DNA from: an uncultured Chlorobiaceae bacterium | GTDB taxonomy: Bacteria > Bacteroidota > Chlorobiia > Chlorobiales > Chlorobiaceae | Assembly (NCBI GenBank): GCA_903843305.1 | Contig: CAIMPI010000034.1 | Location: 28,186 to 92,185, forward strand | DNA length: 64,000 nt | Direction of reading: 5' to 3' | Position numbers and translations under genes: made by a program | The notes under the pieces: model-generated | Told to the model about the DNA's origin: nothing | What the model saw: only the letters and a program-made list of their open reading frames with translations | The model's database searches: none | Shown: piece after piece, positions 17,658-29,102 of the stretch | Layout: each line of letters opens with the position of its first letter | Numbering within the stretch: position 1 is the first letter of the stretch

Positions 17658-18962
17658 TCACAGATTATCCCAAAATTTCTTCATGCGATCAACAATTTTT
17701 TTCCCCGCAGGACTCTGTTCCTGTGCCACAGGCTCTTCCTGAATACCTTGGGAAGCCTCACTTGGCAGCACCTCTGCTGTAGAAGCAAAGCTGTGATTCA
17801 CTGAGAGATTATTCTGAAATGCATGGGCAACTAGACCCATCACAGTTGCATACATGGGGTTGTTGACAGAACCCTTTATGCCACCTGAAACACCTTCCGG
17901 ATAACCGATACGAACATCAAGACCTAAAACATCATGAGTAAGTTCTTCGGTGCCAGGAAGAAGTGAACCTCCTCCCGTTATAATAGCGCCCGCATTGAGA
18001 TATTCATAATAGCCTGAACGCTTGACCGAGTCACGCACAAGTTCCAGAATCTCCATCATCCTGGCTTCAATAATCATCGTCAGCGAGCTCTTCGGAACAG
18101 ACTTTTGCGGCCGGCCTTCAATACCTTCAATAAAGAGTTCCTCATCCTCACCACTAAGCTTGCTGTATGCACAACCATGCTTGATTTTCAGATCCTCAGC
18201 TACCTCATAAAGTGCCCTCAACCCGTGAGCAATATCATGAGTAACATCGTTGGCCGCAACTTTTATAACCTCTGAGTAACGGATCGCTCCATCGATATAA
18301 ATTGCGACCTCGGTGGTTCCTCCACCGATATCAATGACAACCACGCCGCTTTTCTTCTCTCGCTCTTTCATGACAGCCATACCTGAAGCTACTGGCTCAA
18401 AGGTAACTGCGCTGATCTCCAGGCCTGCCTTTTCGACACACTGTCTGATATTACGAATCTTAGTTCTCAGACCAACAACAATATAGGCACTGCCTCTCAT
18501 GGTCGTTCCTGCCATACCTATCGGGTCAAGAAGACCCTCCTGATCATCAACAATAAATTCCTGGGGAATTACATGAATAATTTCATGGTCGATATCAAGA
18601 TATCGAATATTCGTCTTGGCCTTTTCCAGAAACCGCTTCACATCAGACTCATTGACAATACCTGTCTGATTTATACTGATTTCCGAATTACTGTGAATAC
18701 AATGGACATGCGAACCGGAAATTCCGACATTAACTCCATGGATACGGATGGAAGACTCCCTTTCCGCATCAGCAACGGCCGCCCTGATAGACGCTACCGT
18801 TTTGTTAATATTCACAACTGTTGCCCGTTGAAGGCCATCGGAATTAGAACGCCCTTTCCCAAGCACGTTGAGTTTTCCTATTTCATCTTTTTCGGCAACG
18901 ACAACACAGACTTTGGTTGTGCCAATATCAAGACCTACCGCAATATTGCTCTTCAGCATCAT
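17658..18962 (-). CDS. ftsA: Cell division protein FtsA
   Basis: The 434-residue actin-like ATPase has phosphate 1 motif GLDIGTTKVCVVVAEK, phosphate 2 VVIDIGGGTTEVAIY and the adenosine motif IITGGGSLLPGTEEL. It ends in a short amphipathic membrane-targeting helix (IVDRMKKFWDNL). It anchors FtsZ to the inner membrane. The order ftsQ-ftsA-ftsZ is classical. The start is one of two adjacent ATG codons. Confidence 0.97.
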   Translation of the reverse strand: MMLKSNIAVGLDIGTTKVCVVVAEKDEIGKLNVLGKGRSNSDGLQRATVVNINKTVASIRAAVADAERESSIRIHGVNVGISGSHVHCIHSNSEISINQTGIVNESDVKRFLEKAKTNIRYLDIDHEIIHVIPQEFIVDDQEGLLDPIGMAGTTMRGSAYIVVGLRTKIRNIRQCVEKAGLEISAVTFEPVASGMAVMKEREKKSGVVVIDIGGGTTEVAIYIDGAIRYSEVIKVAANDVTHDIAHGLRALYEVAEDLKIKHGCAYSKLSGEDEELFIEGIEGRPQKSVPKSSLTMIIEARMMEILELVRDSVKRSGYYEYLNAGAIITGGGSLLPGTEELTHDVLGLDVRIGYPEGVSGGIKGSVNNPMYATVMGLVAHAFQNNLSVNHSFASTAEVLPSEASQGIQEEPVAQEQSPAGKKIVDRMKKFWDNL

Positions 18963-18981
18963 TCAAATACTTGCATAGTTA

Positions 18982-19845
18982 TCACAGGGACACATCCTGC
19001 GGGACCTCCGGTACTACAAGATCCCTTGTAAAAACCCTGTCCCTGAACCTGAGATCCACAGTGTCATAAAACCCAAAACCTTTTTTTGAAACGACCTTTT
19101 GCCAGAATATCTCAAATTTTTTCAACTTTTCCTTAAAGTTACCATCATTACCAACAATAAAACGGGTAGGAGCCTCGACAGCAATGCACCATGTCATATT
19201 GTTGCCTTCAAGGTGGAGTTCGTGGATAAGTATGCTTGCATAATAAGTCTCTGAAAGAGTCTGATTAAACTGCAGAATCAAGGCAAGATCTCGTCTGTCC
19301 AGTTGCTGCAGTCCATTGATTCCTTGCTTGAGACGTGTTATTCCGCTGATTTTGAGCAATTTCGGGAAGCGCTCTGTAACCACTTTTCTCCACGGAAGAA
19401 GAAATCCTTCACTATCAAGAATCGACATCCGACCATCAATAACCGTTACTGCAACAGGCTCACGTTCAACAACCCTGATGCGGACAATCCCGTTCAACTC
19501 CCTGCTAATGACAGCCTCACTGATATACGGAAGAACCATTATCCGCTTTTTCAGCTCGTCAGTATCAAGTTCCTGCAAATTTCTTCCTTTAAAATCGATG
19601 ATACGCAATAAAAGCTCACTGTCATCAATAATCGAGGTGCCATCAACCACAAAACCCCTGACAACAAGCTCTTTTTTCCAGTGTGATGCAACAGAGACCA
19701 GGCCTGCAAGAGCGGCAAGCACCATCAGCAAAATAAATAAAAGCGCGAGCCAGTTACCACTCGCAGAAACAGGGGAAACATCGCTCCGGATTTCCTCACC
19801 ATCCGGCAGATCAGGGGAATATTCATGGTATTCGGAATCAGGCAT
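18982..19845 (-). CDS. ftsQ: Cell division protein FtsQ/DivIB
   Basis: The 287-residue protein has a cytoplasmic acidic N-terminus, one membrane helix (LALLFILLMVLAALAGLVSVAS, near 29-50), a POTRA domain (LVVRGFVVDGTSIIDD...) and the FtsQ beta domain (VVEREPVAVTVIDGRMSILDSEGFLLP). It is a periplasmic scaffold of the divisome that pairs with FtsB/FtsL. Neither murB nor ddl separates it from murC, unlike in many dcw clusters. Confidence 0.93.
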   Translation of the reverse strand: MPDSEYHEYSPDLPDGEEIRSDVSPVSASGNWLALLFILLMVLAALAGLVSVASHWKKELVVRGFVVDGTSIIDDSELLLRIIDFKGRNLQELDTDELKKRIMVLPYISEAVISRELNGIVRIRVVEREPVAVTVIDGRMSILDSEGFLLPWRKVVTERFPKLLKISGITRLKQGINGLQQLDRRDLALILQFNQTLSETYYASILIHELHLEGNNMTWCIAVEAPTRFIVGNDGNFKEKLKKFEIFWQKVVSKKGFGFYDTVDLRFRDRVFTRDLVVPEVPQDVSL

Positions 19846-19869
19846 AACAGAACGGCTTTTTCGAATCTT

Positions 19870-21282
19870 TTATGACAAAGCTATCCTTGATCCAGACTCC
19901 CTGCAGAGGTCAGCAACTCTTGATGCAAGATGAGTAATGTCTCCGGCTCCCATGAAAAGCAGCATATTCCCGTTAACTGCATGCAACTGAAGCGCTGAAA
20001 AAAGCGCCTCCATATCACCAATAAACTCAACATGCCTGCCCCCGGCCTTCCGGACAGCAGCAGCCACCAACTCCCCGTCAATACCCGGATAATCCACCGC
20101 CTTTTCACGCGCAGGATAAACATCCGCAACATAAACAACATCGGCCCTTGAAAGCGCCCAGCCGTACTCATCGGCAAATTCCTTTGTACGGGAAAAAAGA
20201 TGCGGCTGAAAAACTGCAACAACCCGGGAATCAAGCCATCCGTTTTTAGCTGCTTTGACTGTAGCCTTGACTTCTGAAGGGTGATGGGCGTAGTCGTCCA
20301 CAACCATAAGCCCGGCACCATTATCGTATTTCACCTGAAACCTCCTCCTCATGCCGCTGTATCGACCAAGTCCGGCAATCAGCTTTTCAGGCATGATGCC
20401 CAGCTCAAGACCAGTCGAAAAAGCCGCGAGAGCATTAAGCACATTGTGACGCCCCGGCACGTTGATACAGACATCGGAATAGTACCGGCCAAAAGCATTA
20501 ATAGCAAACGTTGTATGACTTTTTTCAAAAACAATGTCTGAAGCCATAACATCCGCTGGCTCTTCAATACCGAACGTGCTATAGAGACGATTAAGCGACG
20601 GAATAATCTTTCTGACCTCAGGCCAGTCAACACAACAGATCACCCGACCGTAAAAAGGTACCTTGTTGGCAAAGGCAATAAAGGCCTGTTTCAGTTCATC
20701 AAGAGTGCCGTAGGTATCCATATGCTCAGACTCAAGGCTGTTGAGAATCGCAATGGTAGGAGTCAGCTTCAAAAAAGCGCGATCATACTCGTCGGCCTCA
20801 ATAACCATGAACTTCCCTTCGCCGACAACCGTGCTTCCTTTAAGATAGTCCGATATCCCGCCAATCATTACCGTCGGCAACTCACCTGACTCTATAAGCA
20901 TGGTTGCAATCATGGCCGTTGTAGTTGTTTTCCCATGCGTGCCTGCAATACATATCCCATACTTATAACGCATGAGTTCGCCAAGCATCTCGTCCCGCTT
21001 GATGACAGGAATGCCTGCCTTCTCGGCTGCAATAATCTCAATATTTTCTTTCGGCCTGATTGCTGACGAATAAACAACAACATCACACAAAGTAATCTGC
21101 TCAGCCCGATGACCTCGGTAAATTACTGCGCCATGCTCCGCAAGCTTTTCAGTCACCTCACTGGCAGAAAGATCAGAACCAGTAACCCCGAATCCAGACT
21201 TCAGGAGCAGTTCCGCTATAGCACTCATACCTGCACCACCTATGCCAACAATATGAACACTTTTTGTTTTTCCCAATTCCAT
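19870..21282 (-). CDS. murC: UDP-N-acetylmuramate--L-alanine ligase
   Basis: The 470-residue Mur ligase has the N-terminal [25 protein letters not shown] nucleotide-sugar binding motif, the ATP loop [16 protein letters not shown] and the C-terminal [14 protein letters not shown] signature of MurC. It adds L-Ala to UDP-MurNAc, the first amino acid of the murein stem. It follows murG by 15 bp. Confidence 0.97.
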   Translation of the reverse strand: MELGKTKSVHIVGIGGAGMSAIAELLLKSGFGVTGSDLSASEVTEKLAEHGAVIYRGHRAEQITLCDVVVYSSAIRPKENIEIIAAEKAGIPVIKRDEMLGELMRYKYGICIAGTHGKTTTTAMIATMLIESGELPTVMIGGISDYLKGSTVVGEGKFMVIEADEYDRAFLKLTPTIAILNSLESEHMDTYGTLDELKQAFIAFANKVPFYGRVICCVDWPEVRKIIPSLNRLYSTFGIEEPADVMASDIVFEKSHTTFAINAFGRYYSDVCINVPGRHNVLNALAAFSTGLELGIMPEKLIAGLGRYSGMRRRFQVKYDNGAGLMVVDDYAHHPSEVKATVKAAKNGWLDSRVVAVFQPHLFSRTKEFADEYGWALSRADVVYVADVYPAREKAVDYPGIDGELVAAAVRKAGGRHVEFIGDMEALFSALQLHAVNGNMLLFMGAGDITHLASRVADLCRESGSRIALS

Positions 21283-21297
21283 TATGCATGCTCTCCG

Positions 21298-22395
21298 TTA
21301 ATATTTTTCTGCAAGAATTATGATTTGCCGGGCAAGCTGACGGGATGCATCAGGATGAGCCAGCTTCCTGGATGCTGCGCCCATTTTTTCAAGCCTCACA
21401 GTATCATGGAGCAACTCCAGAATAGTGGTTGACGATGCGTCTTCTCCGAGACGGTCATCTTCAACCACCATGGCCGCCTCGTGCATCACAAGCGCCCGGG
21501 CATTATGGCGCTGATGATCTCCGGTAGCGTAAGGATAAGGGACAAGAACCGAAGGCTTGCCAAGATTGCTCAGTTCGGCAATCGAGGAAGCCCCTGCCCG
21601 ACAAAGGACAAGATCGGCCGCACTGTATGCGGCTTCCATATCTTCAATATATGGCGCAAGCCAGAGATATGGCGAGGGGGAAACCCGACACTTTATACTT
21701 TCAAAATCAAGCGCACCGGTCTGCCAGACAAGGTTGGATGAAGCAGTAATCTCCTCGAGTCGCTGAAGCACAGCGTTATTGATGGAGCGCGCACCCCGAC
21801 TCCCACCAAAAACAAGAAGAGTGGGCCGTTTTTCACGAAAACCAAAACGAGCCCTTGCAACAGACGAATCCAGCAGCTCAAAAGAGCGTGCTGGATTTCC
21901 GGAAACAAAGACATTTTGTTTTTTCATAATAAACCTACGCGCCTCATCAAAGGCAAGATGCACCTCAGTAGCAAGCGTAGCAAGCAACTTGGTCGTTATT
22001 CCAGGAAAAGCATTTTGCTCCTGAATGAGCGTCTTTTTCCCCAGTAGCTGAGCAGCAAAAAGCAGTGGCGCACTGACAAAGCCGCCTGTACCAACAACAA
22101 CATCAGGAGCCTCGCGACGAACAAGATTAACCGCACGAACCAGCGCTGCCGCAAAATCCGCAAGAACACCGACATTATCCATGAGATCAGCTAACGAATG
22201 CCCTCTTTTCAAACCCCTGACGGGAATAAGGTGGAGACGGAAACCAAGTCGTGGCACTTCAATTGCTTCGATGCCTCCGGTCGTACCCGCAAATGAAATT
22301 CCTACGTCGGGCACCAACTTTCTAAGCTCTTCGGCCATAGCTATGGCTGGATATAAATGTCCCCCTGTCCCCCCACCTGCAAAAAGCACTTTCAT
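21298..22395 (-). CDS. murG: UDP-GlcNAc:undecaprenyl-PP-MurNAc-pentapeptide GlcNAc transferase
   Basis: The 365-residue GT28 glycosyltransferase starts [24 protein letters not shown], with the G-loop that grips lipid I. It has the C-terminal donor-site [24 protein letters not shown]. It makes lipid II at the inner face of the membrane. Its start overlaps the ftsW stop by 4 bp (ATGA). Confidence 0.97.
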   Translation of the reverse strand: MKVLFAGGGTGGHLYPAIAMAEELRKLVPDVGISFAGTTGGIEAIEVPRLGFRLHLIPVRGLKRGHSLADLMDNVGVLADFAAALVRAVNLVRREAPDVVVGTGGFVSAPLLFAAQLLGKKTLIQEQNAFPGITTKLLATLATEVHLAFDEARRFIMKKQNVFVSGNPARSFELLDSSVARARFGFREKRPTLLVFGGSRGARSINNAVLQRLEEITASSNLVWQTGALDFESIKCRVSPSPYLWLAPYIEDMEAAYSAADLVLCRAGASSIAELSNLGKPSVLVPYPYATGDHQRHNARALVMHEAAMVVEDDRLGEDASSTTILELLHDTVRLEKMGAASRKLAHPDASRQLARQIIILAEKY

Positions 22396-23618
22396 GCTCT
22401 CGTCCCGTCAATAATATCGGGAAAAGCGCCCTTTTCGAGGGTCTTTGTCTTATGCCGAGATATACTCATGAGAATACCAACCCCAAGAGAGTTGAAAAGA
22501 AGAGCGGTTCCGCCGTAACTGATAAAAGGGAGAGCAACACCAGTAGTCGGAAGCAGATGGCATGCAACAGCAATATTAACAAAAGCAAAAAGAGTAATCG
22601 CCATGGTGATACCGCTTGCTACATATTTACCAAAATTATCAGGAGCATGCTTGGCAATGGTAATGCCACAGACAAAAAATCCCGCAAACAGCACGATTAC
22701 AGCAACAGCACCGACAAACCCATACTCCTCGCCGATAATGACAAAGACAAAATCATTATAAGAAAGTGGCAGATAGAGCTCCCGTTGCTTGCTGGCACCA
22801 ATACCAAGGCCAAAAAGCCCTCCATTTCCAAGACCGATCAATGCCTGCACTACCTGATAACTCAACCCCTTTTCATTTCCACTCGTAAATGAGAGCAGAC
22901 GGGCAACACGGTATGGCGCTGCTATAGCAAAAACCGCCGCAATCGGTATCAACAGTGATGCAGTCGCCATGAGATGGCGAATACTGACACCTCCGATAAA
23001 CATAAGAGCAAAACCTATAATGGCAATAAGAGATGCCGTACTGAAGTTAGGCTCAAGCGCCACAAGAGCCACAACTGTCAGCAACAAGATGAGAAGAGGA
23101 TAATAAGAGTTATGGAGATCCCTGATATAGGCCTGTTTTTCACTGATAAGCTTCGAAAAATGGAAGATAATAGCATATTTCGCAAAGTCAGATACCTGGA
23201 ATTTAACTGGACCAAACCCGATCCAGCGCGCCGCCCCCGAAATAAGGCCAACCGTTTTCAAGGCAAGAAGAATGACAAGAAGCACAATGCTGGCAAAAAG
23301 AATAATTTTACTGCTCTTCCAGAACACATGGTAATCAATCAAGGCAACAAGCAATACGGTACTGATTCCAAGCACAGCAAAGGTAAGCTGACGCCACAAA
23401 AAATACTCGGAGCTCGCATACTTCCTTTCCGCCCACCCTGCTCCGCTACTGTAGACAATAACAATACCGATGCAGATAAGGAGAGCAACAATAAGCATCA
23501 GCAGTTTACCTGCAATAATCTCCCGGCGTGAAGAAAGTGAATCCCGCTCCTGGGTTGGGAGCGCAGATGAACCGGTACTATTGTCTGTGTTCACCATGAG
23601 CGTAAGTGATGCACGCAT
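22392..23618 (-). CDS. ftsW: Lipid II polymerase FtsW (SEDS family)
   Basis: About 408 residues with around ten membrane helices. SEDS signatures include [20 protein letters not shown]-region [22 protein letters not shown], the catalytic aspartate loop [19 protein letters not shown] and [16 protein letters not shown]. It polymerises septal murein together with the FtsI transpeptidase. The track start at 23618 overlaps murD by 28 bp; ATG 23597 (MVNTDNSTG) is a good alternative giving 401 residues. Confidence 0.95.
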   Translation of the reverse strand: MRASLTLMVNTDNSTGSSALPTQERDSLSSRREIIAGKLLMLIVALLICIGIVIVYSSGAGWAERKYASSEYFLWRQLTFAVLGISTVLLVALIDYHVFWKSSKIILFASIVLLVILLALKTVGLISGAARWIGFGPVKFQVSDFAKYAIIFHFSKLISEKQAYIRDLHNSYYPLLILLLTVVALVALEPNFSTASLIAIIGFALMFIGGVSIRHLMATASLLIPIAAVFAIAAPYRVARLLSFTSGNEKGLSYQVVQALIGLGNGGLFGLGIGASKQRELYLPLSYNDFVFVIIGEEYGFVGAVAVIVLFAGFFVCGITIAKHAPDNFGKYVASGITMAITLFAFVNIAVACHLLPTTGVALPFISYGGTALLFNSLGVGILMSISRHKTKTLEKGAFPDIIDGTRA

Positions 23619-24988
23619 TGTTTAAACTGCAGTCCACGCTCCTCAAAATTCTCGAACATGTCAAAACTTGCACACCCGGGCGAAAAGAGCACGGCCTGTC
23701 CTGGAGTGGCCGACTGACAGGCAAAAAAAACGGCATCTTCGAGTGATGCGGCAACTTTCAGAGGAACAATCCCCTCAAAAAAAGAGGCAATTTTTGCCTG
23801 CGACTCTCCTATGGCGATGAGTAGAGTTACCTTGTTCCGTACCAACTCCATGATCGAAGCATAATCATTACCTTTATCCCTTCCGCCAGCAATAAGCACT
23901 GCGGTATCGGGTACGGCTTCAATCGCCTGGCGCATAGCATTGATATTCGTTGCTTTTGAATCATTAACCCAGTCCACTCCGTTAATGGTCAAGACAAATT
24001 CCTGCCGATGCTCAACGCCCCTGAAACCCATCAACGCTGAACGCACTGCCTCGTTGCCAATGCCCAACGCCTTAGCAGCAGCAACCGCAGCAAGCACATT
24101 GGAGATATTATGCCGACCACGAAAACTGCTTTTCAGAAAATCTGATGTTACCAATACCGGCTCTTCCCCAAAGGCCTGACTCACAACTATCGTCTCACCA
24201 TCCAACAAAACCATGCGAGGATCAACGCTGCCGTCAGGGACAGGTTCCATGCCAAAAGGAACAATCCTGAATGGAAATCGATCCGCAGCACCTCTGAAAT
24301 GGTCGCTGAGCATGGAGTCATCCGCATTGTAGATAAGCGTATCATTACCGCTCTGGTTCATAAAGATCCTGAACTTTGCTTCAGCATATCGCTGCATATC
24401 ATGCTCATAGCGATCGAGATGATCCGGCGTAATATTGGTAATAACGGCAACCTCAGGCCTGAAAGCAAAGCAACGCTCCAGTTGATAACTGCTCAGCTCA
24501 ACAACCGCAACATCCCCGACATTCATCTCACCCACCATCGAAGCAAACGGCACACCAATATTGCCAACACTGTATGAGCGATACCCTTGCTGACGGCCAT
24601 CCTCTTCACAGATGCAGTGAATAAGCGTTGCCGTAGTTGTTTTACCATCAGTACCGGTAATACCGACAATACGTGCCTTGCAGAAACGGCTCGCTATCTC
24701 AATTTCGCTGTAAAGCGGAATCCCTCGCGCCAGCATGGTTTTCACGACCGGTGCAGAGGGCGGAATACCGGGACTGATGACACAAAAATCAACATCGTAG
24801 ACGTTCTCAGAATGCCCCCTCTCTTCGAATAGTATCTGCATCTCCTTAAGGCACAAAACCTCTTTTTCGCCAATCCTGCCGAGCTCACTGAGCAGTACCT
24901 CCGCACCCTCACGTTTAAGCAGCTTTGCAACGGCAACACCGCTCTTGCCAGCGCCAATAACCGAGACCTTTTTACCCCTTATATCCAT
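23591..24988 (-). CDS. murD: UDP-N-acetylmuramoylalanine--D-glutamate ligase
   Basis: The 465-residue Mur ligase has an N-terminal Rossmann domain ([17 protein letters not shown]), the ATP loop [17 protein letters not shown], the DHLDRYEHD region and the C-terminal [12 protein letters not shown] motif. It adds D-Glu to UDP-MurNAc-L-Ala. It sits 5 bp after mraY and overlaps the beginning of ftsW. Confidence 0.97.
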   Translation of the reverse strand: MDIRGKKVSVIGAGKSGVAVAKLLKREGAEVLLSELGRIGEKEVLCLKEMQILFEERGHSENVYDVDFCVISPGIPPSAPVVKTMLARGIPLYSEIEIASRFCKARIVGITGTDGKTTTATLIHCICEEDGRQQGYRSYSVGNIGVPFASMVGEMNVGDVAVVELSSYQLERCFAFRPEVAVITNITPDHLDRYEHDMQRYAEAKFRIFMNQSGNDTLIYNADDSMLSDHFRGAADRFPFRIVPFGMEPVPDGSVDPRMVLLDGETIVVSQAFGEEPVLVTSDFLKSSFRGRHNISNVLAAVAAAKALGIGNEAVRSALMGFRGVEHRQEFVLTINGVDWVNDSKATNINAMRQAIEAVPDTAVLIAGGRDKGNDYASIMELVRNKVTLLIAIGESQAKIASFFEGIVPLKVAASLEDAVFFACQSATPGQAVLFSPGCASFDMFENFEERGLQFKQCVHHLRSW

Positions 24989-24993
24989 AGCTG

Positions 24994-26100
24994 TTATCTG
25001 AGTTTTAAGGTCATGAGACTGGTTAGAAAAAAGAGAATGGTCAAAATCCAGAACCTTATCACGATCTTTTGTTCAGCCCATCCCTTTAACTGAAAATGAT
25101 GATGAAGGGGAGCCATCAAAAATATTCTCCGTCCCTGACCGTACCTCATCTTCGTGAACTTGAAATAGAGTACCTGAAGAGAAACAGAAAGTGCCTCAAG
25201 CACAAATATCCCTGCAATAAGCGGCAAAAGCAGCTCCTGCTTGATCAAGAGAGCAATAACCGCAATAGCGCTGCCAAGAGCAAGAGATCCTGTATCACCC
25301 ATGATAATGTCTGCCGGATTGGAATTGAACCACAAAAAGCCAACACAAGACATGACAATAGCCATACTGACTACAGCAACCTCGCCCCCTCCCGGGATAA
25401 AGGGAATATTAAGGTAAACAGCATAGACTGCGTTTCCGGCAAGATAGGAAAATCCTCCGAGCCCCATAACCACAATGGCCGAACTTCCGGCAGCAAGACC
25501 GTCAAGCCCATCGGTCAGGTTTACCGCATTCGATACAGCCGTAATTATAAAAATGACAATTGGTATATATAAAATGCCATAATCAATGGTAAGATGCTTG
25601 AAAAACGGCACCGTAGTCGTAGAGAGAAGCACCGAAAAAGCTGGATCAAGCCATGTATATATCCCTATTACCAACCCAAGAGAGATCTGCCCGACAAGCT
25701 TATAGCGAGCCGAGAGCCCTCCCTTGATTTTCAGCGCAACCTTTCGGTAGTCATCAATAAAGCCAATAATGCCCATCCAGAAAATAGCAAGCATGATAAG
25801 CCATACATGTGGATCATTGAATTTTGACCAGAGCAACACCGAAAGTTCTATGGAAAAAATAATGAGCAAACCACCCATCGTGGGCAGCGCCTTTTTCTTT
25901 TTGTGTTCAGGTGGAGCCTCCTCCTTTATTGGCTCAATAAACCGAACTTTCAGATATCTGATCAACCCGGGACCGGCAAAAAGAGTAATCAGCAATGCTG
26001 TAATCGCAGCCGCACTTGCACGGAAAGTGAGATACTCAATAACACGGAGCACCGGAAAGTGGAAAATATCATTGACGTACTTTAACAAATAATACAGCAT
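24994..26100 (-). CDS. mraY: Phospho-N-acetylmuramoyl-pentapeptide transferase
   Basis: The 368-residue polytopic membrane enzyme has ten predicted helices and the family aspartates in FIDDYRKV and [14 protein letters not shown]. The C-terminal [19 protein letters not shown] is characteristic of MraY. It transfers phospho-MurNAc-pentapeptide to undecaprenyl phosphate, giving lipid I. Confidence 0.97.
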   Translation of the reverse strand: MLYYLLKYVNDIFHFPVLRVIEYLTFRASAAAITALLITLFAGPGLIRYLKVRFIEPIKEEAPPEHKKKKALPTMGGLLIIFSIELSVLLWSKFNDPHVWLIMLAIFWMGIIGFIDDYRKVALKIKGGLSARYKLVGQISLGLVIGIYTWLDPAFSVLLSTTTVPFFKHLTIDYGILYIPIVIFIITAVSNAVNLTDGLDGLAAGSSAIVVMGLGGFSYLAGNAVYAVYLNIPFIPGGGEVAVVSMAIVMSCVGFLWFNSNPADIIMGDTGSLALGSAIAVIALLIKQELLLPLIAGIFVLEALSVSLQVLYFKFTKMRYGQGRRIFLMAPLHHHFQLKGWAEQKIVIRFWILTILFFLTSLMTLKLR

Positions 26101-26109
26101 GCCGTATTT

Positions 26110-27531
26110 TTATCTGATTATGGTTCTTGCAGTAATGAGCGCATCTACAACCTGCTCAAGTTTCATACCCCGGGATCCCTTGAAAAGCACGACATCATCG
26201 TCATGCAGCACGGCAAGCAATTCCGCCAAAAGTTGTTCGTGACTTTCGAAATGACCCCGACAAGAGTTTGGAGACTCCCGACAAATCATCCGAGCCTTAT
26301 CACCAAAAGTAAGCAATATATCAACAGGGTTTTGATGAATATAGCGGCCAATAGTTTTATGTTCAACATCCCCCGCAGCTCCGAGTTCAAGCATATCGCC
26401 AAGAACGGCAACTCTTTTACCTGCACACGGCATATCACAAAGCGCATCGATTGCCAGTCGCATTGAGTCCGAATTAGCATTATAGGTATCATTAAGGATT
26501 CTTAGGCCGTTTGAATCAAGTACCTCAAGCCTTTTCCAGCCAGGCGCAGGAATGAGGCGCTCAAGCCCCTCACGGATCTGCTTAAGTGAAAGACCAAAAT
26601 AAATGCCAATTGCGGCTGCGCCAACAGCATTGATGATATTGTGCTTTCCGATAAAATTCAGGGTGACCTTTTCATTTCCGATAACGGAACATAAAAGAAA
26701 AGAGAGACGGCCATCCGGCTCCACAGAAATTTCCCTGGCCCAGCAAAGATGAGCAGGACTTTCAGACGTTCCGTAACAAAAACTTCCCGCAAGCCCGGTG
26801 CCCGCATCCCTGAGTCGTGGATCATCGGCATTGATGAATACCGTGCCACCGTGCCACCGCAGATAATCGTAAAGCTTGGTTTCTGCTGCGGCAACACCGT
26901 CAAGGTCAAAAAGAAACTCCAGATGCTCATGACCAATATTTGTCAGAAGAGCGTGGGTTGGTCTGGTCATGTCGGCAAGCAATGCCATCTCTTCCGGATG
27001 ATTGATACCCATCTCGACAACAGCAATACCGGTATCGTGCCGGAGTTGCAGCAGAGTAAGAGGAACCCCGAGATGATTGTTCCGATTACCCTGGCTCACC
27101 GTAACCTTGAAACTGATACCAAGAACCGATGCAACCATCTCCTTGGTCGTGGTTTTCCCGTTACTGCCACCGATAGCCACAACAGGAAGAGAAAATGTGC
27201 TCCGATACATCGTTGAGAGTCGCTGCAAACCAGCAACGGGATCATTGGTAACGATAAACCCCTTGCCGGGGGGGGGCTCAGGGAAGCCCGCAGTTTCATA
27301 CCACTCACGACTCACCATGGCCCAAGAGGCCCCGTTGTCAAAAACCGTACTGATATAGACGTGGCCGTCCGTTCTCTCACCCTTCAGAGCAATAAAAATT
27401 CCCCCTTCGGTAACCTCTCTTGAATCAATGACCACTTTTGGCTCGACTATCTCCAGCAGAGGAGAGCCAACCTTGGCAACTAAAACCTCCCCCACCTCAC
27501 GGAAATCATTGATACTTAGCACACCGTTCAC
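26110..27531 (-). CDS. murF: UDP-MurNAc-tripeptide--D-alanyl-D-alanine ligase
   Basis: The 473-residue Mur ligase has the ATP loop AIGGSNGKTTTKEMVASVL, GINHPEEMALLADMTRPT and the C-terminal NDTYNANSDSMRLAI motif typical of MurF. It adds D-Ala-D-Ala to the tripeptide. The gene starts with GTG, overlapping the murE stop, so translation is coupled. The D-Ala-D-Ala ligase itself is not encoded in the window. Confidence 0.96.
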   Translation of the reverse strand: MNGVLSINDFREVGEVLVAKVGSPLLEIVEPKVVIDSREVTEGGIFIALKGERTDGHVYISTVFDNGASWAMVSREWYETAGFPEPPPGKGFIVTNDPVAGLQRLSTMYRSTFSLPVVAIGGSNGKTTTKEMVASVLGISFKVTVSQGNRNNHLGVPLTLLQLRHDTGIAVVEMGINHPEEMALLADMTRPTHALLTNIGHEHLEFLFDLDGVAAAETKLYDYLRWHGGTVFINADDPRLRDAGTGLAGSFCYGTSESPAHLCWAREISVEPDGRLSFLLCSVIGNEKVTLNFIGKHNIINAVGAAAIGIYFGLSLKQIREGLERLIPAPGWKRLEVLDSNGLRILNDTYNANSDSMRLAIDALCDMPCAGKRVAVLGDMLELGAAGDVEHKTIGRYIHQNPVDILLTFGDKARMICRESPNSCRGHFESHEQLLAELLAVLHDDDVVLFKGSRGMKLEQVVDALITARTIIR

Positions 27532-29102
27532 TTGGTTTCTCTCCCCTTCTCAAGATATCCAGTGCTTTTTTCCTGGATACATTGCCGTAAAAGCTCCTGA
27601 TCTGAAAAAAAATGTTTCTGCCCTGCAATCTCCTGGTACTTTTCGTGACCTTTCCCTGCTACAAGAAGCACATCTCCTTCTTTGAGCATTGAGACCGCCA
27701 CTCTGACGGCTTCTGCTCGATCGTTGATCCTCCTGTAACGGGGCGCAGTTATACCTTGTTCAATTTCATCAAGAATACGTTCGGGGTCCTCATCCCGGGG
27801 ATTATCCGAAGTAATAATAACTTCGTCGGCTTGTTCTGAAGCAATACGCCCCATTTCAGGACGCTTAGAACGATCCCTGTTACCCCCGCAACCGAAAACC
27901 ACAATGAGACGGGAACCCTCAGGCTTCAGGCTGCGCAAGGCATGAAGCGCCTTGAACAGTGCATCCGGCGTATGAGCATAATCAACAAAAACTGAGCATC
28001 CATCACTTCTGTTACCAATCCTTTCCATGCGCCCCTCAACTGCGGAGACCGCCGAAAGAGAACAACAGATTTCTTCGGGAGCAAGAGCCATCCCTGCACC
28101 GATAGCCGCAGCCTCAAGCATATTCATGACATTAAAGAGTCCCGGTAGCCCAACCTGCATGGTCATGACTGTATCAGGAAAATGGAGGGCAACCGTACTA
28201 CACGAAAGAGTAGTCTTAAGAATTTCTGCCTCAAAAGAGCTGCTGCACGGAAAAGCTGAATAGGCCCCTGGACGCAACGTACAACAGTATATTTTTTGGT
28301 GCGCTACCCGGGCCGCCATCTGTGCTGCATAGGGATCATCAATATTGAAGACCGCAAACCCTTCCGGTGCAAGCTGATCGAACAACTGCTGCTTGGCTGA
28401 GGCATACTCCTGCATCGATAGGTGAAAGTCAAGATGTTCCATAGTCAGATTAGTAAAGAGCGCTGCATGAAACCTGATTCCGTAAACTCGCTGCAGCACA
28501 AGGGCATGTGATGAAACCTCCATGACCACCGCTCTGCAGCCAGCCGTAACCATCTGGCTAAAAAGAGCATGCAGACCGTGAGCCTCAGGAGTAGTACGGT
28601 CAAGCGGAATATCAAGTTCTCCAATCCGGCAGAGATTCGTGCCGATATAACCTGCCGGAATACCGCAGGCATTGAGCATTGCTGTGATCAGCTTTGAAGT
28701 AGTGGTTTTGCCGTTAGTACCGGTCACCCCGATAATCAGCAAGCGGTCAGCCGCATAACCATAAAAAATCCGAGCCGCCTCTGCAAGAGCCTTTCTGGCA
28801 TCAGCTACCTTGATATAAAGACAAGAGGAATCTCTATCAGAACCAGAAGGAAATTCTTCAACGATAACCACGACTGCCCCGCGCTCAACCGCACTTTGAA
28901 TAAAACGATGACCGTCAGTACAATAGCCTCTTACCGCAACAAAAAGCGCACCAGGGCGAACCTCCCGTGAATCAATAGTGATCATGCTGACGGCCTCGAC
29001 CGCATCTATGTTTCCGGCACACTCAACCCAGGCAATACCCTTGAGCAACTCTTCCAGCTTGACCTCTTCTTGCCGGGCGGAACACCCTTTCATAGTAGTC
29101 AT
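27528..29102 (-). CDS. murE: UDP-MurNAc-L-Ala-D-Glu--meso-diaminopimelate ligase
   Basis: The 524-residue Mur ligase has the ATP loop IGVTGTNGKTTTSKLITAML and the FVDYAHTPDALFKAL region. The DNPR substrate motif (TSDNPRDEDPERIL) marks enzymes that add meso-diaminopimelate rather than lysine. This implies a Gram-negative DAP murein. Its start overlaps the ftsI stop by 4 bp. It is slightly longer than the usual 490-500 residues. Confidence 0.96.
   Translation of the reverse strand: MTTMKGCSARQEEVKLEELLKGIAWVECAGNIDAVEAVSMITIDSREVRPGALFVAVRGYCTDGHRFIQSAVERGAVVVIVEEFPSGSDRDSSCLYIKVADARKALAEAARIFYGYAADRLLIIGVTGTNGKTTTSKLITAMLNACGIPAGYIGTNLCRIGELDIPLDRTTPEAHGLHALFSQMVTAGCRAVVMEVSSHALVLQRVYGIRFHAALFTNLTMEHLDFHLSMQEYASAKQQLFDQLAPEGFAVFNIDDPYAAQMAARVAHQKIYCCTLRPGAYSAFPCSSSFEAEILKTTLSCSTVALHFPDTVMTMQVGLPGLFNVMNMLEAAAIGAGMALAPEEICCSLSAVSAVEGRMERIGNRSDGCSVFVDYAHTPDALFKALHALRSLKPEGSRLIVVFGCGGNRDRSKRPEMGRIASEQADEVIITSDNPRDEDPERILDEIEQGITAPRYRRINDRAEAVRVAVSMLKEGDVLLVAGKGHEKYQEIAGQKHFFSDQELLRQCIQEKSTGYLEKGRETK

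Noticed and set aside
22974-23531. 185-residue plus-strand ORF
   Set aside because: It is antisense to ftsW and has the Lys/Asn/Arg-rich composition of a complement of hydrophobic codons.
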